Shown here: positions 13,630 to 27,044 of the stretch, in pieces | How positions within the stretch are numbered: the stretch's first letter is position 1 | How the letters are laid out: each line of letters begins with the position of its first letter | Assembly: GCA_035236585.1 (NCBI GenBank) | Contig: CP141136.1 | Coordinates: 33,068,949 to 33,132,948 of the forward strand | Reading direction: 5' to 3' | Length of the DNA: 64,000 nt | Source: Warburgia ugandensis | Taxonomy: Eukaryota > Streptophyta > Magnoliopsida > Canellales > Canellaceae | The notes under the pieces: model-generated | Database searches by the model: none | Told to the model about the DNA's origin: nothing | What the model saw: the letters and a program-made list of their open reading frames with translations, nothing else | Program-made: the position numbers and the translations under genes

Positions 13630-14243
13630 AAAAAAAACTTTTATAAGTAGTTTAGGGATAAGCGACTTTAAAAGTCTGGTCTTTTGAAGTCGTTTAGGGA
13701 AAAACAAGTTCAAAAGTCTGATCTTTTGAAGTTGTTTAGTAAAAGAAACTTTAAAATTCCATAAAAAAGGTGAGCTTTTGAAGTTGTTTATAGATAAGGG
13801 ACTTCAAAAGACTAGACATTTGAAGTCAATTAGTGTAACCAACTTTAAAAGTCCATAGAAAAGTTGGACTTTTGAAGTTGATTACATAAAAATGACATCA
13901 AAAGTCACCAACTTTACAAGTCATTTTTAAATAAGCGACTTCAAAAGTTCATCAAAAAGTTGTGCTTTTGAAGTCACTTAGATAAAAATGACTTCTAAAG
14001 GTGGGGACTTTTGAAGTCGTTTTTATCTAAGCGACTTCAAAGTCAAATACATTTGAAGTTGCTTAGACTAAACGACTTTAAAAGTTGGTGACCTTTAAAA
14101 TCATTTATTTAAGAGACTTCAAAACTACCTCATTTTTAAAGTTGTTTACCTAAACAACTTTAAAAGTTTTTGACTTTCCAAGTCAACTCGATAGAAGTCG
14201 ATTAGTAAGCGATTTTGATTATCCTTTTTAATTGACTTTAAAT
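13630..14243. repeat. CACTA right subterminal motif array
   Basis: Dense direct and inverted copies of a motif close to CTTTTGAAGTCGTTTA are spaced by about 20-40 bp. Many form head-to-head pairs (for example CGACTTTAAAAGTCTGG next to CTTTTGAAGTCG at about 13662-13692). In En/Spm elements such subterminal arrays are the TNPA binding sites that bring the ends together. Binding here is inferred from layout only. Confidence 0.85.
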
Positions 14244-14261
14244 GCCCCATGTGTAGTAGTG
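14244..14261 (-). repeat. CACTA right terminal inverted repeat
   Basis: Read from the outer end on the minus strand it is CACTACTACACATGGGGC, beginning with the diagnostic CACTA. Outside it, at 14262, gypsy integrase coding sequence begins at once. The expected 3-bp duplication would be GTT (14262-14264), but the partner end is outside the window. Confidence 0.85.
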
Positions 14262-14905
14262 GTTCCCTCCTTAAGTATGTCCACACCAAATCACCTTCCT
14301 AAAAAATTGCTGGCTCTCAATGCTTGTCAACTTACTCTTTATATTTCTCATTCTACCATACGATCTTCACTTGGGTCTACTTAGTATCTTTCTAATCTAG
14401 TTAGCTCATTCCTTGATGGCTCTGCTGAAACTATCCATTAGTGGTAGAGGTACTAAATCCCTAGGGCATAGAGGATTCTTATCATGAACCACCTCAAAAG
14501 GAATGAAACCAATTGACTAATTATTGGAACTATTCAATGCAAACTCTACTTGTGCTAACAACAAGTTCCTTTGACATATGTTCTTCTCCATAAAATTTCT
14601 TAGCATGTTTCCTAGACTTCTATTGATTGCTTCAATTTATCCGTCTATCTGAGAATGACATGAAGAGTTAAATTGCAAAGCCATCCCAAGTTTATGCCAT
14701 AACATCCTCCAAAAATGGCTCATGAACCTTAGGTCTCAATTAGATATTATGATTTTAGGAATTCTGTGAAGTTTAACAACATTTGAAGTACAAATATTTC
14801 TCATTAGAAGGATCAATCATTTTAGTACAAGCAATAATGTGTGTCATCTTAAAAAACATAACAACAACGATGACAATAAAGTCCTTGTTGCATTGTGTCT
14901 AAGAG
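14262..14905 (-). pseudogene. Ty3/gypsy integrase, C-terminal two thirds, disrupted by the CACTA insertion
   Basis: The minus strand reads a typical gypsy integrase core. From 14887 downward come Asp-Phe-Ile-Val-Ile-Val-Val-Val, then MTHIIACTK (equivalent to the usual MAHFIPCxK). LHRIPKIIISN, a stop and DLRFMSHFW then span about 14770-14710, and HSQIDG stands for the usual HPQTDG. SLGNMLRNFMEKN leads into LAQVEFALNSSNNQSIGFIP (about 14560-14500), and GDLVWTYLRRE lies at the junction with the CACTA end (about 14300-14263). The Asp of the second catalytic position is replaced and stops are present. The 5' side stops at an LTR at 14912. The remainder of the C-terminus is presumably on the far side of the CACTA element. 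Confidence 0.85.
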
Positions 14906-14911
14906 AGTCTA

Positions 14912-17900
14912 TGACACCCTGATTTTTATAACATTATATATATATATAATAATTATAGTTGGGATCCCAAATTCAAAAGATTTTATTAATTATTTTATTA
15001 GAACATTTACTAAAGACCTCCGGGTGTTATCTCCTTTTTCCAAAAACATCACGATTATGATTAAAAGATAAATATAAGTATGCAGCAATAATTTAAGACA
15101 ATACTAATATCAAATCCAACATCAAATCAATATCACCTTTATTTTTAAAACAATAATATCCAAAAAGCATAATAATGTGGCCCAGAGTCTATCCAAAAAG
15201 CATAATAATGCGCTCGGTAGCTGAGGCATTATAAAACAAAGCAATGCCTCAGCAAGCTATTGCTTGTGTAGGTACATAGACATTTAATATAATAATAAGT
15301 GAAAATAACAAAGTCCAATAACAATATTGATGTAAGTGTAGATCAATTATTCATGAAAATATATGTATCATAAGTAATGCCAATATAGTCTTAAAACATC
15401 ATATGCGATGAAACGTGCACCTCATGGATGTAAAATATGATAGGATCCAATATCAATGAGCATACAATAACAAACAGAGTACCCCAAGGTACGGGGGTCC
15501 TATGAGTGTCCTATACACTCGTATAACAAATCATGAGTACTCATATCAATCCTCTGAGTGTCCTCACGCCCAGGCATACAATAACATCTCCATGCTCATC
15601 ATACAAGCATGCAGAATAAGAGTATGGATAGTCATATTGCAATGGCAACCACTCCAAGGTCTCAACCACTGCTGCTCCCGTCGACACCATAACTGGAGAC
15701 TCAACATCCGTCCCCATGGAAAGGCCTGGACCAGTAGTGTGGACTATCCATGTTACCAACCCCTACCAAAAGCCATTTATGGGTAGGTGTCTATCACATC
15801 AAAAATTACATCACAAATTCAGAGGGTGGGTGGCCGGCCCTACTCCCTCTTAACAAGACATCCATTGGGTGAGAGCACCATCATAAATCACAAAACATGA
15901 AAATTGCAAATCTTGTAAAACCAAGAGCACTCATGGCCCACAATCCCCAAGGCACACCCCTCCTCTTAGGATTAGCCTCTCAAAGGACTAGCTACCAAGC
16001 CTCCACCATCAATTTTAGGAAAACCCATCAATCTTAGTGATGCAATAAAGACATAATTACAAATTATACATAAGATACGTGGTATCAAAATCATAAAACA
16101 ATCGATCATGAAAACTCATTCAATACATTATTGAAATCTCATATCTACCATAGCATAAAACTTTGAATCTCACAAAACCTCAGAATAAATAAACAAGTGA
16201 CAATTAGTCACAGTCCACCATGATGCTATGATAATGCAAAGTTTTAGAAATCAAAACATAACATTAAATATCGCCACCTACTCAATGAGAGATAAACCAA
16301 ATCAAGCGCGTAATCCTCTTAGGTCGTACGCTTTGATGTACCTATCAGTATCACAGCACTATTTTGTGTTATTTATTTCATCTCAATGGAATCTATGGCA
16401 ATCCAACCGTTGGATCATTCTCTAAATATCTATTTATAATTAGATCTTTAATCCCAACATTAATTGTTATTAATCAATTCTATCTCATGTTCATCTTCTC
16501 ATTTTTGTGTGCATCTAAAGTTTATACCTTGATCTGACGGTTAGATCATCCTTAAATCAACAAATTCCCAAGATGTGGTCATATCAATGGTCTAGATCAT
16601 TTACTAGAGTAAATACACCTAATCTGATCCTTAGGACCCTTAGTTAGTACCATATATTATCTTATTGTTCAAGTTGTGGGGCTTGATCACCCTTTGATCG
16701 GATAAATCTAAGTGATGTGGTACTATTTTATGAATTTGACCTGATTAGATATTATTAGATCAAGATTCAAATGCTAAAATCATGTCTGCATTGTCAAGAT
16801 AATTCCAACGGACCTTTCTGATCAAAGATCGGGCTTCTGTAACCTCTAGAATCTCAAAAAAACCATTTCAGATAAAAAAAATACTATTTTACACCAGTTT
16901 GCACCGACGAAGGCGGTTTACACCAGTTTATACTGACATAAATTGGCATCCCCAGGACACATAGATGCCAGAACATGCCGCGTGCATCCTAGTCACCAGG
17001 ACGCTCCCTACGTGAGTCCTAGCATCCAAGAGGCCGGTGTTCTAGCCATCCAGGACAACGTGTGTGCGCATGATGAGTGCCCGCATGCGCCGTCCACTCC
17101 TGGGCATCCTAGTCGGCGCCTTGGGCACATCGTCCACAGGGGACAATGAGCCCGAGCGTTCAATTTCTTTTAGCTTGATCGGAGCCCTAGATGCTCTAAT
17201 TTTTTATCTGTTTTCATCGTTCATAAGGTTTTTGGGTCCAAAGATCACATTAAATAGCTTAGATCTATCATTGGAGGTGTCCTTAATGTGGGTCTAACCA
17301 TGCTCCATAGTTTTAACTTCCTAAGCCATCCAACAGTCGTTTAGCTCAGATCCAACCCAGATTTGAGCGGGGAAAGATGGAAAACAATGTGAAAAACAAA
17401 TTAAAGTGTGTGGCTTACCTGATTAGATCCAGAGAATAGAGATTGGGGTCCTTTAGTGCATGCAAATTTTGGTCTAAACTTGGTGGAGAACGGAGCGAAG
17501 ATGGCACTATCCCAGGACTGTTTTTCTTTGGGAATGAAGAGGAAACTCTCTTTTTGTAGTTTGAGATTTGATTTCCTCACAAGGAAAGAGGATCACCGCC
17601 TTCCTCTATTAGAGTTGGAACGGGAATGGAAAGGGGCTCCATTATCAAAACAACCTCCTATTTTGTGTCCTTGACTAATTATCAAATTACCCTTGTAACT
17701 TAAAACGTTCATATCTCTCTCATCCGAACTCCATTTTTGACGTTCTTTATACTGTTCAATTCCTATCGACATGTACTTTCTAAATTTAGTAGTTTCAAAA
17801 CCAAATTATATGCATAAAAATTTTAATTTATTTAATTTATTTTGTTACTAATTTAGGGTTAAATTTGAGGATATTATAGAGTCCAACCACAAAATCCATG

Positions 17901-18732
17901 CTTTGTTGGTGATGAGTCAAAAATGAGAGAAACAAAGGGAGAAGCTAGAGCAGAGAGCGAGAGAGATAAGCAAAGAGAGGGAGAGTTGTGCATGAGGGCA
18001 GTGATGAGGAAGAGGCAGAGGGAGTGTGAGGTAGAGAAAAAGAGTAAGGGAGAGATAGATAGAAGATTGAGAAGTAAAGGGTTGGTGCGTTGAGGTAGAG
18101 AGAGAGCAAGAGAGAGGTGGAGAGGAACAGTCCTTCCACCTCTTCTCTCTCAAAAGGAGAAGAAAGAAAAACAAGAACGAGAAAGAGGAAAGAAGGGAGA
18201 AGAAGAAGGGAAGGAAAAGAAGAGGAAGAGAGATGGGAAAGAGAGGAGAACAAGAGAGGTGGAGAGGAAGAGTCCTTCCCCCTCTCTCCTCAAGGAGAAA
18301 AAATGTAAAAAAGAAGAGAAGACCCTTAATCCAACCCCTCCTTCCTTTGTAAGGGGATTTGCCATCATTGGTCAACTTTGCCCATCATTGCCAGATTTGG
18401 TCAAATTTGCCATCATTGGTCAGATTTGCCCAAATTTGTGGTGTGGGACCCATCAAAATAAGTTGATCTGAACCGTCAAACGTACTTTAGCTTATCTGAA
18501 AAAACAAAATACAAGATTAGAATTATCTTATGTGAATAATTAGCTATAATGATCATCCAATTGTTAACTTTTCAAATTAACGGTTGGATGATTGATTATA
18601 GCTAAAATTGATTTAAAATCACAAAATTACCTTTTTAAATTATCTAATAAAATAGTAATCTAATGTTATTTTTGACAAAATTAAGGACTCAACACTTGTC
18701 TAACTATTATTTATAAAACTAGGGGCATGACA
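14912..18732 (-). mobile_element. Long LTR (3.8 kb), minus orientation, Tekay/Del-like
   Basis: On the minus strand it begins TGTCATGCCCC and ends AATCAGGGTGTCA, giving matched TGTCA/TGACA ends. A U3-like phrase, CAAAAATGGAGTTCGGATGA on the minus strand at about 17730-17750, parallels the solo LTR in TNP2 and sets the orientation. A GGCCGGCCACCCACCCT passage (about 15823-15840, minus) parallels that LTR's middle. The flanking 5-mers differ (GTCTA left, CATAC right), so there is no target duplication and no primer site beside it. It joins an integrase fragment on one side and a Tat-like element on the other, so one boundary is probably a deletion or recombination joint. Confidence 0.65.
17920..18310. 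repeat. GA-rich low-complexity tract inside the LTR
   Basis: This plus-strand GAGAGA/GAAGAA-rich stretch is CT-rich in the LTR's own orientation. A GAGAGAGGTGGAGAGGAAGAGTCCTTCC-like phrase is duplicated at about 18112 and 18255. Open frames across it reflect the low complexity and are not genes. Confidence 0.8.
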
Positions 18733-18799
18733 CATACTTCTTAAACTCATCGACAATCTAAAATAAAATTTGACAAAGAATGGACCTACAATTGGATTT

Positions 18800-20780
18800 C
18801 AAGCTTTAGAGGATGATATTAATCTATTTCCTTAGCCCCCTTAGTAAAGATTTCACTGATATACCTTATGGATGAAAAACACAAGATCACTTAGAAGCCA
18901 TCTGTTAATGGTACATCACTATTTGATTCCTTTTTTATATGGTCAAGGTCCAAGCCTAAGAGTTAAACCTTTCATTTGCCTCACTAATACCTCATGATAT
19001 CAACGACTAGCAGGTTTGCAGGACAAGAAAGGTGTATAGTATATGAAGACCATGAGTATGCAATGAATGAGGGAAGTGTGTGAAAGGGAATCATCCTTTC
19101 AATGTCTACTTGTTAGTGAGAGTAAGGCAAGTACAAGCAAATAGAATGACTTAATTTAATTGTCAACAAGTTATCTTTTATGTACTCAATTCTAATGAAA
19201 CACAAACTCAAGCTAAGGGAGTTCCCAATGGAGTCGCCAAAGCCATGAGCCACAGACATAGTCCATTAATTCACAAAACAAAAAGTTTTCATCTTTTCTT
19301 AGGTTAGAAATTGATATTTTGTGCAAAGTGGTGACTAAAATTGATTTATGGAATTCATGCATTTTTTACCTTTAATAAGCCTTCTAATTTATTGGGAGGG
19401 AGAACTAAAGTTAATTTAATATTTTTTAATAATTTTATTTAAGTTTCTAACTTAGATGCATGTGAACCTAAGTAGATTATGAAGGGTATTTCACCACTTG
19501 AGATAAAAGAGCCTCAGGTCCTTAATGACTCAAATGAGCCTACTAACCAAAGTTCCAAGTTCAAAGTCATGAAAAACGAAAGCAATAAGGAATTCAAACA
19601 AATAAAACCCCCTTATTCTTCTAGGTTTAAACTCCTAGTGAGTTTGAATTTACCTTCCATTAATTCAATAACTTAGAATAAGTACATAAGATAAGGACAT
19701 CTAAAGTACTTCATTTGAAGAAAGAGCACACACACCATCACGTAAATAATAATCATGAAGGGAATTATACCATGATAGTAAACAAATGAACTAGATAGTT
19801 GATCTTGTATGCTAGAGACATGGACTAATGTAGAAATTAGAAACATATTAATATGCAATTCATGCCTAAAAACATATGATCAATATCAATATGTAGAGCA
19901 TACTAAGATGACAAAATAGAACTATAGAGAACTAAACTTATTCTTAAAGACTTGGTTTTGATATTAGAAACATAGATGGCTAATCATGAAAATGAAAAGC
20001 ATAAATCATTAAGCTATATTAAAAACACAAAATGAAGGAAACATTTTATGAAATATTTAAAGGCTAGAAACATGGAAATGGTAGGAATGTAAACAATGAC
20101 TTTAATTGAAAACATAATCTAAGTTAGGACATATAATAAACATAAAATAGGCATGAATCAAACATGAGCAAGATGCTAAGCTACTATAGGAAAATGGATT
20201 GGAAACACTTGTTGAACACAGATTCTATATTGCAAACATGGAAAACATACTTATGAATAGGAAATATTCTTTGAACTAGACATAATGATTTGCTAGAAAT
20301 GGACACTTGACCACAATTAGGAATTGAACATACATGAAAATAATGCATTATATCTATTATATGGAAATATAGGATAAGATGCTCAAGAAAAGAGGGAGAA
20401 GAGACTTATTAGTTTCTAGAAAAAGGTGTTTCTCATCAAATGTGATGCAAACAAATTTTTTCTTCATTGAACTTTTTTCAAGAGGAAAATCAATAGAAAA
20501 TAAAACATGTAAACTCAAATTGTCTGCCTCTAATGGGGAAATCTTCACACACATCATGTTAGAATCTCTATAAGAAGTTTCATGTTAAGAGTGCCTCTTT
20601 TAAAGAGAAGATCATGAGACTAGATCTTTCTTTGGTGCTGCAATTTTTAAAATTATAAATTCAAGTAAATTTTAAGAATATTCATCCTTGCATTTCAACT
20701 TTCATAAATAAACCTACAAATTTAAAACTCTAGAAACCCTAATCTCTCCATTAAGATACTTAAGGTTTCATCCTAGAATT
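18800..20780 (-). mobile_element. Truncated Tat/Ogre-like Ty3/gypsy element: leader, primer site and LTR part
   Basis: The stretch matches 54.0-56.1 kb in inverted orientation, piece by piece. 18800-19220 corresponds to the leader after the primer site at about 55.6-56.1 kb, and 19245-20720 corresponds to the LTR at about 54.05-55.58 kb. Examples are AATGACTCAAATGA near 19525 versus 55290, and the ATCAAATGTRATG block near 20437 versus 54300. On the minus strand the order is LTR, primer site, leader, as at a 5' end. The element is cut off at about 18.73-18.80 kb by the neighbouring LTR. No gag or pol remains. Confidence 0.65.
19222..19239 (-). promoter_or_regulatory. Primer binding site complementary to tRNA-Arg (Tat/Ogre type)
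   Basis: On the minus strand it reads TGGCGACTCCATTGGGAA, very close to the TGGCGACTCCxxTGGGGA site that primes Ogre/Tat elements from tRNA-Arg. It fixes the orientation and the 3' edge of the LTR, which must end within a few bases above 19240. Confidence 0.7.

Positions 20781-20783
<3 letters not shown>

Positions 20784-20850
<67 letters not shown>
20784..20850. repeat. (AG)n microsatellite
   Basis: An uninterrupted AG run of about 33 units. Confidence 0.95.
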
Positions 20851-22230
<1,380 letters not shown>

Positions 22231-23236
22231 AAATTCATTTTCCATTGCTAACATGTGGATTCATAGATTTAGTGCTAGGTATAGATTTTAGGTGAAATAA
22301 AATGCCCTTGATTTGGGCTTGATCCAATGTAAAACGACTGAGATATGGCCATTTGAAGGTCTTACCAAAATTTGAGTTGATCTCTTGTGAGGTCATGTGT
22401 TGCACCTCTGAAAGTGTGTGCCACATGACCTATGAGATCCTACCACTCGACCCTTGGTTGTATGGTCACATGTTCTTGTTGGGCCCTAGTAGAACATTTC
22501 AACCTTATCTATGATCTATGGTCAATTTCAATTAATGTTATTAAGACTATCATACCACATTGAAACCCTAGTCTTATTAGAGACTTCAATATCAAGAACA
22601 TATCTTCTTAGCTGATGGAAGTGCGAATCGTTCTACCCTTGTTGCGATAATGAGCTTTTCCTAGAACTCAATCTTTTTCTTTAGTGTGGTGGCTCCAACT
22701 TGAAGAGAAAGTACTTAAACTAAAAAGAAACTCTTCACAACTTGAAGATGTTATAGAGAAGGACTATTGGCATTTTCTATAGTAGAATGGTTCTAGGGTT
22801 GCAAAATTCCATCACTTAGGATGAGGTGCCACCTTTGAATTATGCAGTTCTTTGGATGAGTTTTCACGATGGAAACTCCCCACTATTCATTCCCTTAAAG
22901 TGTCCTACACTAGTTAGGAAAGTACTTTGACTCTCTCTTCTTTACATAACTTTCTAATTTCAACAACAATAAGTTTAGGTATAATGTCATAAGTTTCCTA
23001 ATGGTGGATGAACTCTTTCTTGCTGAATAAGTCTAAGTGGTCGTACCCAACTTAAGCTATATATAACAATCTTGGTGAAACATTGACTTTTTTGTTGCTC
23101 TGAACAAAGCTATTAGATTACTAAGGGATCAGCCCTATACATATGGGCCCCCACTAATAATCATTATAAAACATTTCTATAATATAATCACGTCATCCAC
23201 CACCAATTATATCACATGGTCCCACCAATTAAGAAA
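22231..23236. other. No recognisable gene; flank of the Athila-like element
   Basis: Some phrases look LTR-derived (AAAACGACTGAGATATGGCC at about 22332, in the style of LTR U3 sequence). I can assign nothing. It ends at the ATTAT duplication. Confidence 0.4.
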
Positions 23237-23241
23237 ATTAT

Positions 23242-25699
23242 TGATGTGCCTTAATACTTACCACAAGTGCACGACTCTAATGGAGTTTAGAATAAGCAAA
23301 TACAGGTTGATCTCATAAAGAATCTTTATTAAATAGAGTCAATTAAAATTTAAGTTACTTTACTCTAACCTAGCCAACAAGGAAAGAAAGAATGAATTCT
23401 AAACTAAGGCAATTAAACCAACACAATTAAAGCAAGTCAACCTAGCTATGAATAAAAGAAAGAAAACTAAAGCAAAATAGCAAATACAAAGCAAATTTGA
23501 AACTAAATTAAAACTAACTAAGGAATGGAAAAGACAAATTCATTAATTGCAAGGAATGAAATAAATAAAGCAAGAAAATTGTCTTCCTTAAAGTGACCGA
23601 TATAGGAATCCTTCACTGTATCACTCAATAAGGCTCTTTACCTGTCCTCTTCTTCTTTCTCGGTCTAAAACTCCACTTTATAGTCTTCTTATTGAGTCAC
23701 TCAACAAGTGCTTATACACTTACATTCAATCCAAAGTTCGCTAATCTACCACCACTCTTTTCTCATCTTCTTAACCCAATATGCCACAAAGCGCAATGAA
23801 ATTCTCAACCATGCTTTAAGAATTAGAAGAGTTCTTGACTACCATTAGAAGGTGTTCTTCCTTTTCCTTTATTCCCAAATCCTAAAAGAAGAAAGGTGGA
23901 AAGCTAGAAGAAGATGATGGTTATGATGAAGTGGAAGATGGAAGATGGAAGGTGTGTAAGTGAAGGAAGGGAGAAGGTTGGATTTGGAATGTAAAGTAAA
24001 GAGTAAGGAAAAAGAATAAAAATAATGGGAGAAAGAAAGAAAAGAAAGTGGGGATGGAAGAGCTTCCTTACCTTTTCTCCAAAGGATGAACTTTGATCTC
24101 GTGGGAGCTTTGGTAAAGGTGACCTCTGTCCCTCCATTTCACTTAGATTTTGCTTTCAAGTACAAGGGAAAGGTAAGAGATCAAAAAAAAATTCTTTTCA
24201 CATTGTATTTATAAATTTTGATGAAAGGAAGCCTTAAGAATTGATAGATACGATCTAAAGATGAAGCGAAGCAAACAATGGTGGACATCTTATGTGAGAA
24301 AGGAAATCTAAGTAGAAGGGGCATGAATTCCATTTTGGGAATGTCGGAGAGGATAATGGAAATAAATATGTTGGAAAGGAAGGAAATAGGAAGAGGAAAG
24401 GCTAAGGGACGAAGGGAATAAGTAGGGAAAGTAAAGAAATAGAAAGAAGCGTAGGATGGAAGGAAGGGAGGTTGAGTGGAATTAGTAAGCACATCCAAAG
24501 CGGGGGGGAGGGGGGGGGCAGTCATGGAATTTGTATTTAGAAATCTTTTGACTTGAATTTCAAAGTTGGAATATGAATGGATTAGAAAGGAGGGGGAAAA
24601 GAAAGGAAAGAAAGTGAATTTAGTAAGGTAGGAAGAAAGATTTGTTAGGAAAGGAAAGAAGGTTGCTTAGAAGGGAAGGAAGAGAGACAGATTAGGAAGG
24701 TGGGTTAAGTTTAGTCAAACTTAGAAAGTGGTAGGTGGGTGTTGGGGGGGGGGGGGTGGTTGGCATCTCTTCTTGAATATGGGAAAGTGGGATGAATTTG
24801 GAAGGTAATGAGTTGGAAAAGGAATGAAGCAAGTTAATGGAAAGGTAAGGAATAAGGGGCAATTGAAAGAGATGGGAAGGAAAGTGGTAGAATGGAAAGT
24901 ATGTAGAAGAAATCAAGGTGGATCAAGATGGACGATTGAGATCTTCCTTTCAATAGGATTTTGGGTTGACTTTTCAACACTGGAAAGGTGGCTAGGGTTT
25001 CCTTCTTTGCTTTTTTTCGATCATAGCCATTAGATCATACTTATCCTTCAATGGATGGATGACATTCCATATAGATTTTTCTTAAAATTAACTTCATTTT
25101 CTCCCCACCATTGGATTGGACTGCCCTTAATTCTTATAGATCTTTGTATACCCATGTGGACCAATTATGCTTCAATATCTTGTATGGATAAGACTTCAAA
25201 TCATAGGTTAATGATCTTTTCCCTTTGTTTGATTAGGAGAGAGAAAATAAGTAAACATTCTTCATGTGATCCCATTCTTGTTTTATTGTTGAGAAGCTCT
25301 CAGTATATATGATTCTAACGTATATGAATTGAGCTTCTTCCATATGCTTCCAAAGGTGGTGACATGTGTACACACCCTCATGAATGGGAATTTGCAAAAT
25401 TTTCATCCTCATTTGAATAGAAGTTGTATATAGGGTTTTTTACTACTTTGACTTTGATAGTGATACCCAATGATCATTTTGAACTTCCAGGACTACATTT
25501 AGCATGTATAAATCCTCAATATAGTTTGGTTTTCAAAATTGCTCTTTTAGGGGTAAAATGATCTTTTTTACACATTTTTCATTTGTTCACCAGACTTGCA
25601 AAATAGTATGACTAACCCTATTTACTGATAATTAAGTTATTTACAAGGCTAAAACCTCCTAAAAATAAGGATATGTATGTGATATTTCTATACACATCA
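23242..25699 (-). repeat. 3' LTR of the Athila-like element
   Basis: The 2458-bp block has ends TGATGTG...CACATCA on the plus strand. It aligns along its length with 34668-37040: shared TTTACTCTAACYTAGC near the left, ACATTCAATCCAAAG in the middle, and GATGATGGTTRTGATGA. The right edge (25700) is followed on the plus strand by ATTTTGCTAGTCCTTGAGCA. In the minus sense this is the conserved TGCTCAAGGACTAGCAAAAT just before the polypurine tract of Athila/Tat elements. Confidence 0.88.
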
Positions 25700-26977
25700 A
25701 ACATCCTAGTTAGATTTTGCTAGTCCTTGAGCAAAACCATAGAAAGAAGTCACTTAGAAATAGGTAAATCACTCATTGCTATTGAGTAGTATAATGTTCA
25801 TCAAGTCCAAAACTCTCACATATTCCATAGAAAAGAACATAAACTTAGAAAGAATTATAATGGTCACATGGAAAGATATCAACTATTAAGAAATGTTACT
25901 CTATCGAATTCCCTACTCATTTATAACCATATACAAGTTATATTCCTCCTAAGATCAAGTTAGGACTTCAACTAGGACAAAATATAGGCTTAGGAAAGGG
26001 TTATCAAAACAATGGGTATAAGGATAATCAATGGTTGTCTAGAAAATATGTGAAGGTCTTTTACTAGTACATTCATAACCTTCTTTTCTACCCATAAGAG
26101 TGAAAATTTTCTTTTCATTGGCTATCTTTTTCTTTACTTTTCTTTCTTTTTGTCTTCAATTTTCCTCTTTTGATTTACATCCTTTCCTTGAATTTTTCTC
26201 TTTTTCAAACCTTTTTGATGTTTAACTCTTGAACTGTATTGCTCATACTTTTCCGTAAGAATTTCTTCAGCCATCTATACATATTTTCAAAAAAACTAGG
26301 AAATTGATATATTATAGGGTTTCAATATTAATAATGGTTAATGGGTTCACAGAGAAATGGCTTATTAAAAAGCTCAAGTGGTTAAATAGTGGAAAGGTAA
26401 CATAGAAAGGCTAAAGGCTTTGGTTTTACCAAAGATGGACTCTATCATTTTCTAGATTTGATATGACTTAAACATAACCAAGCTCAAGAGATACTTGGTA
26501 TAATCTATCAAATGTTTTCCTAATAGTTTATCAAAACAAAGAATAATCAGACCAACTAGGAAATTATCTTCCTTGAAGAAAATTTTGAATTTATGTATAA
26601 CCCTCAAAAAGAAAGAATGGCTCTAAAGCTCTCATGGTTTAATAGTCTCCGCAAATCTTCTTTAGGATCTTTAAGTTACATTTTGTCTTTAACTTAAACT
26701 ATATACATATGGTTATTTTGTGAGATGAATATTTCAAGTTTAACTTTTCATGGAATAATTTAGAAAAAAATTAAAAATATGAATTAAATGTATACAAATT
26801 TATGAATAAGCTAAAGATCAAAAGATAGACTTAGTAGTCAAAAAATCTAAATTTTCATCCTTGTAAAGGAACTTTTCATATTGTTTTTATCAAAATTTTT
26901 GAATTTTTAAAAATTTTAATTTTTCAAAATGAATAAATAAAAGACTCAAAAATTGTGGACATTTATTTAAATTAAAC
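25700..26977 (-). other. Athila internal non-coding region upstream of the 3' LTR
   Basis: This is the long AT-rich non-coding stretch that such elements carry between pol and the 3' LTR. The polypurine tract beside 25700 is degenerate (AACTAGGATGTT in the minus sense, without the usual G-run). No integrase or RNase H similarity is visible. Confidence 0.65.
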
Positions 26978-27044
26978 ATTGTCCTGATTGTTTCAACTCC
27001 GCCAATGCTAGTCCCAAGCCCAGATGAAAAAGGAGGAGGGTCTT

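Noticed and set aside
15502-15786. Open frames on both strands in the minus-oriented LTR
   Set aside because: This is LTR sequence with counterparts in the other long LTRs and no protein similarity.
17917-18375. Long Ser/Leu/Phe-rich minus-strand frames
   Set aside because: Translation of a GA/CT low-complexity tract; composition alone explains the absence of stops.
18790-19060. Minus-strand text resembling the end of a copia RNase H (a SEIFTKGA phrase)
   Set aside because: It needs many frame changes. The same DNA aligns with the leader beside the tRNA-Arg primer site at 55.6-56.1 kb, which is a better explanation.
23904-24916. Hydrophobic minus-strand frames suggesting membrane proteins (23904-24137, 24181-24525, 24692-24916)
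   Set aside because: They fall in the Athila 3' LTR and arise from purine-rich plus-strand sequence. The matching 5' LTR frames differ.
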